DNA from: Lewinellaceae bacterium | GTDB taxonomy: Bacteria; Bacteroidota; Bacteroidia; Chitinophagales; Saprospiraceae | Length of the DNA stretch: 64,000 bases | Assembly: GCA_020636215.1 (NCBI GenBank) | Contig: JACJYG010000009.1 | Span: forward strand, 462,433-526,432 | Direction of reading: 5' to 3' | In this document: piece by piece, positions 9,309 to 17,515 of the stretch | How positions within the stretch are numbered: the first letter of the stretch is position 1 | How the letters are laid out: every line of letters begins with the position of its first letter | The notes under the pieces: generated by a model | Told to the model about the DNA's origin: nothing | What the model saw: the letters and a program-made list of their open reading frames with translations, nothing else | Databases searched by the model: none | Program-made: the position numbers and the translations under genes

Positions 9309-9513
9309 CGGCGCCACCGTCTCATACCCCGCCTTCGCCCTTAGGGGCTATGGCGGACGAAGCACGGCCCCAGGTGGTTCATGCCAAACGGATAATAGTG
9401 GGCCTCTTGCGTAATCTCCAGTTCATTGACCGCCGTCGTCGGGTCCTCTTCTGTCAGCTCAATCAAGCCGTCCTGGTTGAAATCGGAGAATACCAGCCGC
9501 GTATTACCAAGAG

Positions 9514-9539
9514 CTTGTCCCGTACCCGCAGGGTCGGGA
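9514..9539. repeat. REP-like palindrome, in-frame copy (module E)
   Basis: Same position as the in-frame inserts of modules A, B and G: it splits DHLGNTRL and encodes PDPAGTGQA, one base different from the others (GCAGGG for GAAGGG). Confidence 0.6.
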
Positions 9540-9623
9540 TGATCCTGATGGAAACACTCCGCTCGGTAGCGGGTGATCGTACCCCCTGTATACTCCGCCA
9601 CCATACGGCCGTCCGGCGTATAA

Positions 9624-9690
9624 ATGTGCCGACGATAAATGTCGGCACATAGTGACTGGCAAGGGTTGTCCATCAATCCTTGCCACGTCA
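9624..9690. repeat. Double-hairpin insert in RHS core
   Basis: Two adjacent hairpins interrupt the core between IYTPDG and LEA codons. The first has 10-bp arms ATGTGCCGAC/GTCGGCACAT (9624-9633, 9641-9650). The second has 8-bp arms TGGCAAGG/CCTTGCCA flanked by TGAC and GTCA (9653-9690). Modules A, C and D lack it. Confidence 0.6.
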
Positions 9691-9730
9691 GCTATGCTTC
9701 CAGTTTCCCATCGAGGTACTCGATGCTGGA

Positions 9731-9915
9731 GTGCTTGTTGGGAGGTGGTCATTTGAGCTGCAAATGCCAGCTTATGGAATCCCGACAGAAAGTCGGGACA
9801 GGCTCTCACTTTGCCATTTTTAAGCCCCGTAGCGCTGCTATGAGGCTTAAAAATGGCTTCGTGAGAACCCATAATCTGACATTTTCGCCTTCAAAGCACA
9901 CCTCCCAATGAGCAC
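9731..9915. mobile_element. MITE-like nested palindrome in RHS core
   Basis: The ends GTGCTTGTTGGGAGGTG (9731-9747) and CACCTCCCAATGAGCAC (9899-9915) are inverted repeats with 15 of 17 matches. Inside is a second inverted repeat, GCCATTTTTAAGCC and its exact complement. The 185-bp piece splits the core between EYLDGKLEA-type codons and the GEFG segment. No coding capacity, so it is a non-autonomous element. Confidence 0.6.
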
Positions 9916-10060
9916 TTAAGCGTAGCCGGTGACGCCGAACTCCCCGTGTTTGAACCACTTGCAGCCCGTAGCGTCGTAGATCAGCCTCATTTGGCCGATC
10001 TGTGTTGGCAAATTAAGGAACTTGGGGGAAATTGCTGGCATTTTCACTGCGGACAGGAGG

Positions 10061-10288
10061 CTTGCCTGGCCGCAAAAGGACAGATTTTCGAGGACAAAAC
10101 GGGACAAGCCGCTACCTTAGCCCCCGTGCGATAAGCCTCCTTCGCCTTTGGAGCTTCGGCTGCCGGGGAACATCGCAACGAGTTGCGAAGGGGTGGTTTT
10201 GGTGAAGTTAGGGGACGGCGAATAATGGTCAAGTTGGTAGGATGCTAACGGAGGGACGCTTTTTATCTCCAAAAGCGGCCTCCAAGCT
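10061..10288. other. Spacer between module D immunity gene and module E
   Basis: I see no gene here. The RHS homology of module E fades above about 10040, and the SUKH gene stops at 10289. A short hairpin (TCGCAAC-GAG-TTGCGA, near 10172) is present, but the double-hairpin spacer seen elsewhere is not. Confidence 0.4.
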
Positions 10289-10861
10289 CTAAGTCGGAAG
10301 AGACTCGATCTGCCAATATCTGCAATCAGGATTGAGTTGTCTGCTTACCTGGCGCATTTTATTGAAATCAATAACTCTTTTACCCTCCGGGTTAAAGCTT
10401 ATAATTCCATTTTCATAACAAGCAATTTGTGTCTTGATAAAGCTATATAATGACGAATAGATTTTTATTGGTTCCATAATTGCCATTCCAGGAGATAAAA
10501 TATACAACGAGCCATAATCCTCCATTTTTTTATTCAGGTTAATAATGATGTAATCCTCTACAAGAATGGGGAAATATTCAGGCCCTACTAACTCCAACTC
10601 TTCAATAATTTCTTTGTAAGCTTTAATGGCAGTATCCAAAGAAACAAAAATGCCAAAAGGAAATATCGAAGAAGAAACAGATGGAACAGTCCAATCTTTC
10701 AGCCCGTCATGCCATTGATATAAAGAAGCCAGGCTTTCAGTTGGAGTTAAACCTAATCTTTGAACATTATTTTCTATTCGTACCTTCTCAATGCCTGCGT
10801 TGTAGTAATCGAAAATATTCGCTTTTTTTAGTTGAATTACCTGTTCTAGCTGTTTAAACAT
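10289..10861 (-). CDS. SMI1/KNR4 (SUKH) family immunity protein of module D
   Basis: This 190-residue cytosolic protein carries the SUKH-type core: LTPTESLASLYQWHDG near residues 38-53 (family pattern L..LY.WH.G), then IFPFGIFVSLDTAIKAYKEI, and a strand pair around VEDYIIINLNKK and SLYILSP. SUKH proteins are well-known immunity proteins for nuclease toxins of polymorphic toxin systems. It lies 150 bases after the module D toxin, whose tip is a NucA/NucB-like DNase. That pairing is chemically consistent: a cytosolic binder for a cytosol-acting nuclease. Confidence 0.8.
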   Translation of the reverse strand: MFKQLEQVIQLKKANIFDYYNAGIEKVRIENNVQRLGLTPTESLASLYQWHDGLKDWTVPSVSSSIFPFGIFVSLDTAIKAYKEIIEELELVGPEYFPILVEDYIIINLNKKMEDYGSLYILSPGMAIMEPIKIYSSLYSFIKTQIACYENGIISFNPEGKRVIDFNKMRQVSRQLNPDCRYWQIESLPT

Positions 10862-11014
10862 AAAAAAATTGTTTCATTTGATTATTGCAAATAGTCAAAG
10901 TTCATTGTTAGAGGCCACGATTTCTTAAATTTGCGCAGAGAGTAGAGAAAGTATTTAAAATCCAAATTCACCTTTCCATTTCCAATACTCCCTGGCCATT
11001 TAAAATGAATTCAG

Positions 11015-13906
11015 TTATGTCCCTTGAGGGTTTTGGGGAATTGGAAATAAAGCCGGATCTTTCCAAATTATAATTGGAAATCTTCCAGCAGCACGTTTGA
11101 GTAGTTCCACTCCAAAGCTTTTTATTTGCCTTAACCTTGTTACGTTCCTCATCTTCCTGGTTTTAGAGTTAACATCTTGAGCCAGTTTAGCAGCAGCCGG
11201 AATTCTGGGGCTGTCAGTATCACTCCGTGGAACAGGTAGAACTAAAAACTTATCTCCAGATTCCAATTGAGAATATAGCGTACTGAGTTGTCCTCCCTGA
11301 GTGGCATTTTCACGCCCAGGAACATATGCCACTGAAGCACCTCTTCCTCCTTCCTCAGTACTAGCATAAGGATATTCGTCTCTATGCAAACCTTCAGAAT
11401 ATCTTGACAAAACTCCATCTAATGCTTCTTCTCTTCGGCGATTTCGATTATCAGCATTTGAATCATAAGTTAAAATTTCTGGTTTCCCTTTACTAAATGA
11501 ATTTAAGGTGTGATCGAATATTTTTGGAGTGAATTCTTCAAAAACGAAATGGATGCCCTTTATTGCTTCTATGTTTTTTTGTATGAAGCCAAATAATCTT
11601 TGAGCATCTTTCCCTGTAAACTTCACTCCTCCATTAGTTTTCTCTATTGCTTTCCCATCAGGGTCAATGAACTGAATTGGGTTGCCTATAGCATAATTGT
11701 ATGGTGTCCATGAGTAGAAATTCTCCGCACTCGGATCCACCGCCGTCCACCTCCCAATAGCCCCATCATACCACCTGGCCCCATAATCCATCAAATTGAT
11801 GCCGTAGTCTTCGTTAAGTTCCTTGCCATTGTACAGGTACTTGTTCTCCGGAGCCACCGTCGCATACCAGGGCCCCAGATGCCCCATACCGAATGGGTAG
11901 TAATGTGCTTCCTGCGTTATCTCCAGCTCATTCAACGGCGTACTGGGGTTCTCCTCCTCCAGGTCAATACGCCCATTCTGGTTAAAGTCCGAGAAGCCGA
12001 GCCTTGTATTTCCAAGGTGATCCTGGTGGAAATACTCCGCCCGGAAGCGGGTTATGCCAGGGCCGCCGTTGTACTCCGCCACCAGCCGCCCGTCGGGCAG
12101 GTTGATGGCTTCCAGTTGGCCGTCGCGGTATTCGATGCCGCCGTCATAAAGAACTGCTCCAAACTCACCATCCTTTTTCCACTTTCGCCCTGTAGCGTCG
12201 TAGGTGAGGGACATGGCGCCGATGGAAGTAGGTAAGTTAAGGAAATTGTATTGCATCATCAACCCCTTGTGGGGGTCGAAGGTGAGGTTGCCGTTGTTGT
12301 CATGCACATACTCGGCCGAGGGGCTTACCCCCGGTTTGAAGCCATAGGGGCGATAGGGGGTTGGAGCCAGGTCTCCCACCCTTAACAGCCGGTTGCTGGG
12401 CGTATCGTAAACCAACGTCATCCGGTCTATCTCCTGCGGCGTAAAGCAGTTTGCATCTGGAACCAGGCCGCGCCGGGTAATGGACAGGATATTCCCCACA
12501 TCGTCATAAGACGCGCTTACCTGATAGTAATTGTTCATATCGATAATGGGGGTAATATCGGTAGGGCTTGCCAGGCGCTCCTCGCCATAATTGGCGCTCA
12601 CCAGGCGGTTTAGGGGATCATACCCGAACTCATAAAACTTGACAACCCGGTCAGTAACCTTCCAGCGCAAACGCTGGATATTGCCATTGGGCTCATACCT
12701 GTCGAAGTACATGGCAAACAATGGCCGCCGCTTGGTGATCACCACATCTATCTGTTCGCTGGGCGATGAAACCACTATTTCATCCAGCAACAGGTATGGG
12801 CCTTCCAGCATGCTCATCAACGTATCCGGCACATAAGCCGTTGAACCGTCGCATAGCGCAATGAGCTTGATGGTTAAGGGGTAGGTAAAATCGCCGGCAT
12901 CCATATTGCAGATGGCATTGTAGATTTGGGCCAGCGATGCTTCCTGCTCCTGCTTTTCCACTTCCGTACAGCCCAAATCCGGCGGCTGGCAGCCCTCCTC
13001 TGGTGTTGGCGGGGAGCAATCCGGCAGATCTACCAACTCCTGGGCACGGGTGGCAATGAACCCGCTCACATCCAGGGCCTGCTGTATGCCGCTTTGGCGA
13101 ACAACCTGCACCGTGTCATTCTGGTTCTCTATATGCACTCTCCTTTCCCTCGTATACGGGATGGCTATACTGGATAATTCCTCCCGGAATGCCAGGCGCG
13201 ATTCCCCATTTCCGAATATAACGCGGTACAAAGCAGTGGGGTAGGTTAAGTTGCCCGCGCTTTGCTGGGCGAATACACCTTCAAGGCTTTGTATGGCCCC
13301 TGCGTGGTTTTCCCCATCTGGATAAGCGGGAGGTGTAAAACAGGGCACTTCTCTGGGGTTTGCCTGCTTGAAGTTGATGAGCCCGCTACTACTCCCTGGA
13401 ATGAACGAGATGCCTTCAAAATGGTAATCCGTCTTTGTTATTGCAATGGCAAATAAGCCTGGTTTGTTGAGCAGTTCATACACCTGCACATTTTCAAACA
13501 CATAGCCATTGGCAAACAGCCAGTTTGCAATATCCTGGGCCAACTGGCTGCTTTCCGTATACCCGTACCCATAGCCCGGCAAGTTCATCAACTGGCCGCC
13601 ATTGCCGTAGATGCCTTGAACGAAGGCGTTGGCGTACCAGTCGAAAATGAGCCCATAGTCTGCCACTTCCACCGTGCAGGGTTCTGCCGGCGGCTCGGTG
13701 GGCGGCGGGCATGGTATAATCTGTTGGCCGCTCTTCTTAAATGTCCCTACAATTTCACTTGCGCCGTATTCGCTCACCGTTTTTTCAAAGCCAAGGTTTG
13801 TCCCTTTTACCTCAATGGAGATGGCGAAATACTCATTATGGTGGTTTTCAAAGGAAACAGACACATCGCCAAAAAGGTAGCCATTCTGGCTCATATAGGT
13901 TATCAA
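11015..13906 (-). CDS. Module D: long RHS protein with NucA/NucB-like DNase tip
   Basis: This is the best-preserved RHS gene (963 residues from a TTG; the frame stays open to about 13990 without an ATG, so it is 5'-truncated). The N-terminal part holds two copies of an 80-residue unit (NGYLFGDVSVSF..., NGYVFENVQVYEL...FAIAITKTDY). The YD/RHS core follows with uninterrupted DHLGNTRL, YYPFGM and YLYNGKEL motifs, ending IDPDGKA. The tip contains HRDEYPYASTEEGG (about residues 839-852), VPGRENATQGGQL and a GD..LV strand, the signature of NucA/NucB deoxyribonucleases. No signal peptide or T9SS tail is visible. A SUKH immunity gene follows. Confidence 0.85.
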   Translation of the reverse strand: MITYMSQNGYLFGDVSVSFENHHNEYFAISIEVKGTNLGFEKTVSEYGASEIVGTFKKSGQQIIPCPPPTEPPAEPCTVEVADYGLIFDWYANAFVQGIYGNGGQLMNLPGYGYGYTESSQLAQDIANWLFANGYVFENVQVYELLNKPGLFAIAITKTDYHFEGISFIPGSSSGLINFKQANPREVPCFTPPAYPDGENHAGAIQSLEGVFAQQSAGNLTYPTALYRVIFGNGESRLAFREELSSIAIPYTRERRVHIENQNDTVQVVRQSGIQQALDVSGFIATRAQELVDLPDCSPPTPEEGCQPPDLGCTEVEKQEQEASLAQIYNAICNMDAGDFTYPLTIKLIALCDGSTAYVPDTLMSMLEGPYLLLDEIVVSSPSEQIDVVITKRRPLFAMYFDRYEPNGNIQRLRWKVTDRVVKFYEFGYDPLNRLVSANYGEERLASPTDITPIIDMNNYYQVSASYDDVGNILSITRRGLVPDANCFTPQEIDRMTLVYDTPSNRLLRVGDLAPTPYRPYGFKPGVSPSAEYVHDNNGNLTFDPHKGLMMQYNFLNLPTSIGAMSLTYDATGRKWKKDGEFGAVLYDGGIEYRDGQLEAINLPDGRLVAEYNGGPGITRFRAEYFHQDHLGNTRLGFSDFNQNGRIDLEEENPSTPLNELEITQEAHYYPFGMGHLGPWYATVAPENKYLYNGKELNEDYGINLMDYGARWYDGAIGRWTAVDPSAENFYSWTPYNYAIGNPIQFIDPDGKAIEKTNGGVKFTGKDAQRLFGFIQKNIEAIKGIHFVFEEFTPKIFDHTLNSFSKGKPEILTYDSNADNRNRRREEALDGVLSRYSEGLHRDEYPYASTEEGGRGASVAYVPGRENATQGGQLSTLYSQLESGDKFLVLPVPRSDTDSPRIPAAAKLAQDVNSKTRKMRNVTRLRQIKSFGVELLKRAAGRFPIIIWKDPALFPIPQNPQGT

Positions 13907-14061
13907 ATCATTTTTTAGCCTACCCGCCTCCCCGGAAATGTGGTAGCAGGCTTTTTTGCTATTGCAAGACGGGGGTTCACCGGATGCTTACGTATCAACC
14001 ACCTCTCAATCCCCGTGGAGTAAAGTGTAAAACACCTACAAACAAAAGAATGGCTCCAAAA
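13907..14061. other. Truncation junction at 5' end of module D
   Basis: The module D frame extends to about 13990, where an in-frame stop ends RHS-like coding (…CYHISGEAGRLKND just upstream of the TTG). The adjacent bases GGGGGTTCACCGGATGCTTAC (13970-13990) resemble GGGGGTTACCGCATGCTTAC near 17571-17590, just before hairpin I of the inter-cassette spacer. This suggests a shared breakpoint sequence. Confidence 0.45.
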
Positions 14062-14385
14062 CTACCAAGTCCGCCAATTGTCAATGTATTCTGTTTGTGC
14101 ATCCAATCCAACGATATTACCAAGTGCGTATAGTACATCGCATAACCCTTCTCTTTCTTCAGTATCGATCCTGCTTTCTATACTTTTATTTTGGTCGATT
14201 TCATTAATTTTTTTAACGACCTCTTCAAACAACATCATTACCTTTTCATCTCCTGAGTTTTCAGGCAATGCAATTAATCTATTTCGTAAGTCATGTAATT
14301 CCTTTAGAAGGTACGGCTTAATATCCTCGTAACAAACTTCAAGGTATTCTTCAAACTTAATGGCTTCCATTTCTTTTCTTTTCAT
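14062..14385 (-). CDS. Small acidic protein, putative immunity protein of module C
   Basis: This is a 107-residue soluble, acidic, mostly helical protein (FEEYLEVCYEDIKPYLLKEL, VMMLFEEVVKKINEIDQNK, DVLYALGNIVG). No family is recognised. It lies 57 bases downstream of the GIY-YIG-like toxin tip of module C in the same direction. An acidic helical protein is what one expects from an inhibitor of a nuclease (inference). It could also be an unrelated small protein. Confidence 0.55.
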   Translation of the reverse strand: MKRKEMEAIKFEEYLEVCYEDIKPYLLKELHDLRNRLIALPENSGDEKVMMLFEEVVKKINEIDQNKSIESRIDTEEREGLCDVLYALGNIVGLDAQTEYIDNWRTW

Positions 14386-14442
14386 AGCAATTTCTTATAT
14401 AAAATTAATAAGTGATTCATGACGAGAGAGTTGTTGATTTTT

Positions 14443-15582
14443 CTAAAAACCAAACCTTGCCCTCCAATTAGGCATATTATTATCCAACCATTCTTCTCCT
14501 TTTGTAACATCGCCACTAGAATTATACTTATTGGCTATTTTACCTCCTTTGGGACCACCATTGAAGTTAATTATTGCTGCCTCAATGTCTAAAAGCCTGT
14601 TCTCAGGAGCATTAAAGTAATCAGTAAAAGGTAAAGGTGCTTTATTTACTTTAGGATACCGGCCAGTAATTGTAGTAGAAGTTTTCCCTATGTAAGGCAA
14701 ACCATCTTTTGTCCCAATATAAACCAAGTTGCTTCCCGCTTTTTCAATCCCTCCATAGATAGAATATCTGCTACCTCCCCTAATCGCTGCGGCCAAATCG
14801 TCTGATAATACTCGGACTCCCTCCAATTCGCTTACTTCTCTAATTGAACGCCCAATATTATCGCCAGCCCCTGGCGCTTCAGCGTCAGTGCCCAACCCCC
14901 ATACTAGGCCAGCTAGGGTGTTTGCACTTTCAACTGCAGTTACAGGATTTGAAACTGCCCACCCAAACAAGCTTTGACCCCCTCTTTTAATCAAACCCCC
15001 AAGCCCAACTCCTCCTAATCCTGCTACTCCTCCTTGAAATCTAGCCTGTGCTCTTGCCCAATATTCCTTATCATCAATTCTGCCTTCAACATAATCTTTA
15101 ACATCCCTGTCCATTGCAATTTCGGCAGATACAGCTTGCAGGCCGTGTAAGTCAACATTATTTACCGGCTCATTCTCCGCATAATTATACGTACTCACCC
15201 ATGGGAACTGATCCGCAATCGGATCCACCCCCGTAAACCTCCCCAGCGCCCCATCATACCACCGCGCCCCATAATCCAGCAAATTGATGCCGTAGTCTTC
15301 GTTAAGTTCCTTCCCATTGTACAAGTACTTGTTCTCTGGAGCCACCGTAGCATACCAGGGCCCAAGGTGCCTCATGCCGAATGGGTAGTAATGTGCTTCC
15401 TGGGTTATCTCCAGTTCATTTTCTCCCGTACCCGGGTTATCCTTTATTTCAATGAAACTGTCTTCGTTAAAGTCCGCAAAAGCCAACCGGGTGTTGCCTA
15501 AATGGTCCCGGTGCCAGTACTCCGCTACAAAACGGTTGATATCGCCTTCGCTTCGGTTGCTGCCGGACGGGTATTCCGCCAC
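14443..15582 (-). CDS. Module C: truncated RHS core with GIY-YIG-like nuclease tip
   Basis: The 379-residue frame starts inside the RHS core (EYPSGSNRSEGD, then RDHLGNTRLAF, YYPFGM, YLYNGKEL, ALGRFTGVDPIADQF, NNVDLHGLQ). After the core comes a Gly-rich hydrophobic pretoxin stretch (GGVAGLGGVGLGGLIKRGG) and then the tip with VYIGTKDGLPYIGKTS (about residues 285-302), which fits the GIY-YIG pattern, followed by RY and an Ala/Glu helix. Likely a DNA- or RNA-cutting toxin. The core continues upstream to 15718 but in another frame, because one T is missing near 15690. A small acidic immunity candidate follows. Confidence 0.75.
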   Translation of the reverse strand: MAEYPSGSNRSEGDINRFVAEYWHRDHLGNTRLAFADFNEDSFIEIKDNPGTGENELEITQEAHYYPFGMRHLGPWYATVAPENKYLYNGKELNEDYGINLLDYGARWYDGALGRFTGVDPIADQFPWVSTYNYAENEPVNNVDLHGLQAVSAEIAMDRDVKDYVEGRIDDKEYWARAQARFQGGVAGLGGVGLGGLIKRGGQSLFGWAVSNPVTAVESANTLAGLVWGLGTDAEAPGAGDNIGRSIREVSELEGVRVLSDDLAAAIRGGSRYSIYGGIEKAGSNLVYIGTKDGLPYIGKTSTTITGRYPKVNKAPLPFTDYFNAPENRLLDIEAAIINFNGGPKGGKIANKYNSSGDVTKGEEWLDNNMPNWRARFGF

Positions 15583-15718
15583 CAGGCGGCCGTCGGGGGC
15601 GTAGATGGCTTCCAGTAGGCCGTCGCGGTACTCTACCCCGGCGTCGTACTCTACTGCTCCGAACTCGCCGTCCTTCTTCCACTTTCGCCCGTAGCGTCAT
15701 AGGTGAGGGACATGGCGC
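15583..15718 (-). pseudogene. 5' remnant of module C RHS core
   Basis: The sequence encodes GAMSLTYDATG-RKWKKDGEFGAVEYDAGVEYRDG with a single-base deletion after the ATG codon run (CGCCCGTAG here, CGCCCTGTAG in the other modules). Homology begins abruptly at 15718, at almost the same core position as module B (17515), suggesting a preferred breakpoint. Confidence 0.65.
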
Positions 15719-15748
15719 CGGGAAAATTCCAATAGCAATTTTTTAAGT

Positions 15749-16177
15749 TTATCCAATTATTTTCGGGAGTACAGTAATTATAACTATAAGAAAACCCACT
15801 ATCCAATTATATCTTTTACTGAAGGAAAAATTATCTCTTGAAAATACGAGCATTACCAATATAATTGCTGAAGAAACTAAAGGAAGCAAAAAAATATCAA
15901 TAGAAACATTTTCTTTATATAGAATATAAACTAATGCTCTTTCAAGAATACATCCAATAACATACCCAAACATCAGGGCTCTTCCTAAATAAAAATTCTT
16001 AAAGGCAATAAATCCTGCTACAAACAACATCAGGCTAAATCCAAAAGAACTTCCCGATTCCCTTATCCCAATCGAGCTGTAATACTGAATAAAAAAGAAA
16101 TTAAATAAATAAATTAAGGAAGACAAAAGTCCAATTATTATTGCTACTGCCGCTAATATCTCATCTCGAATTTTCAT
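15749..16177 (-). CDS. Multi-TM protein, putative immunity protein of module B
   Basis: From the ATG at 16177 this is a 142-residue protein with about five hydrophobic spans (EILAAVAIIIGLLSSLIYLF, FGFSLMLFVAGFIAF, ALMFGYVIGCILERALVYIL, IFLLPLVSSAIILVMLVF, YNWIVGFLIVIITVLP). The start was placed one base after the module B stop rather than at an earlier in-frame ATG that would overlap the toxin. No family is recognised. Position directly behind a metallopeptidase tip makes it the immunity candidate, although membrane immunity to a protease is less usual. Confidence 0.6.
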   Translation of the reverse strand: MKIRDEILAAVAIIIGLLSSLIYLFNFFFIQYYSSIGIRESGSSFGFSLMLFVAGFIAFKNFYLGRALMFGYVIGCILERALVYILYKENVSIDIFLLPLVSSAIILVMLVFSRDNFSFSKRYNWIVGFLIVIITVLPKIIG

Positions 16178-16691
16178 GTCAAGGCCGTTTTTTGTTCTTA
16201 TCCTTATCCCTTTGATCAAAATTCAATGTTAACCTCTGGAGGCCATTATTATCCATGTATTCAAGAATTTTGATCACAATTGGAGCAATTGAAGTGCCGT
16301 TATTTACATTATCTTGGGGACTACCTCCAATACCACTGCTGCTACTTCCTCCCAAAAAATATGTGGTAACACTAACGCTATTCACGTCAACTTCCTCACC
16401 ATTAGAACTGAAAGCGGTTACACTTGACAGATGAGGAACTCCTCCATGTTTGGTCCTATGTGGACCTTGGTCAAAAACATCTCTCAAATAGTTTTCAAAC
16501 TTCATAGCATCGGCTTCGGTCTGTTTAAGGTAATTCCTTTTAGCGTTAACTTCGTCTTGATAAGCATGATACAACTCGTGGCCCAAAGTGAAATAAGATG
16601 GATTATATACTCCATCAACAAATTTCATCTCTTGGGTATATGTTAAAGTATTGGTTATCTTATTGTATCTTGTACCATAAAAAAGCCCCCC

Positions 16692-16743
16692 CTTAATAGT
16701 TCTTGCACTTCCATTAACTTAATAGTTCTTGCACTTCCATTAA
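16692..16743. repeat. 26-bp tandem duplication breaking the module B toxin
   Basis: Two perfect adjacent copies of a 26-bp unit that begins CTTAATAGTTCTTGCACTTC (16692-16717 and 16718-16743). With a single copy the minus-strand frame would read SARTIKGGLFYGTRYNKIT and run on into the HELYH segment. With two copies it shifts by two and stops at 16655. Confidence 0.9.
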
Positions 16744-17126
16744 TGTAATATTTTTTATTTGATGCTGCTAATTTGTCAATTAACAATCTCCCCATTTTGG
16801 TAGCATAAATCTTACCAAGATCTTGAATGACTTGCTGAGAATTACGATTATTCACAATGATTATCTCTGCTCCATTCGGGTCAATAGCAATTGTTGGCAT
16901 GTTTGCTACATAGCCAAAAGGAGAAATCGAAAAATATTTTTCCGCCAGCGGATCCACCCCCGTAAACCTCCCCACCGCCGGGTCATACCACCTTGCCCCA
17001 TAATCCATGAGGTTGATCTCATAATCCCCATTCAGCTCCTTGCTATTATACAGGTACTTGTTCTCCGGAGCCACTGTAGCATACCAGGGCCCCATATGCC
17101 CCATACCAAACGGGTAATAGTGGGCC

Positions 17127-17168
17127 TTCCCGACACTACGGGTACGGGACCTCCGCTACGCTCCGGCC
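17127..17168. repeat. REP-like palindrome, disruptive copy in module B
   Basis: TCCCGACACTACGGGTACGG plus the CGCTACGCTCCGG tail, inserted at the same codon position as the copy at 3213-3253 in module G, between EITQ and HYYPFGM. It breaks the frame. Confidence 0.65.
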
Positions 17169-17271
17169 TGCGTAATCTCCAACTCATTCTCTCCCGTACC
17201 AGGGTTATCCTTTATTTCAATGAAACTGTCTTCGTTAAAGTCCGCAAAGGCCAGCCGGGTGTTGCCTAAGA

Positions 17272-17296
17272 CCTGTCCCGTACCCGAAGGGTCGGG
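17272..17296. repeat. REP-like palindrome, in-frame copy (module B)
   Basis: Same sequence and codon position as at 3361-3386; encodes PDPSGTGQV within DHLGNTRL. Confidence 0.6.
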
Positions 17297-17515
17297 ATGG
17301 TCCTGATGCCAGTACTCCGCTACAAAACGGCTGATATCGCCTTCGCTTCGGTTGCCGCCGGACGGGTATTCCGCCACCAGCCGGCCGTCGGGGGCGTAGA
17401 TGGCTTCCAGTACGCCGTCGCGGTACTCAATGCCGCTGTCATAAAGAACTGCTCCAAACTCGCCGTCCTTTTTCCACTTTCGGCCTGTAGCGTCGTAGGT
17501 GAGGGACATGGCCAT

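Larger units (their letters stand above)
9162..10060 (-). pseudogene. Decayed RHS core of module E
   Basis: Core motifs are still legible in several frames: LNLPTQIGQMRLIYDATGCKW (9916-10040), DGRMVAEYTGG, FHQDHPDPAGTGQALGNTRL, ELEITQEAHYYPFGM (9341-9620) and KNKYLYNGKELSADYEINLYEYGARWYDPALG just above 9161. They are separated by three foreign palindromic inserts (9269-9308, 9624-9690, 9731-9915). Compared with intact module D, the order is preserved, so the gene was whole before the insertions. Confidence 0.75.
16179..17515 (-). pseudogene. Module B: broken RHS core with HExxH metallopeptidase tip
   Basis: The core starts abruptly at 17515 (AMSLTYDATGRKWKKDGEF), carries the nine-codon palindromic insert in DHLGNTRL, and is then frameshifted by another insert at 17127-17168. 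The rest (YLYNSKELNGDYEINLMDYG, VDPLAEKYF, IDPNGAE) leads into a tip with GRLLIDKL, KKYYING and GHELYHAYQDEVNA followed by TEADAMKFENYLRD. HELYH is a zincin HExxH site, and its setting (GRLL upstream, ExxxEN downstream) resembles M91/NleD-type effector peptidases. A 26-bp tandem duplication (16692-16743) breaks the tip frame. A multi-TM immunity candidate follows one base after the stop. Confidence 0.8.
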
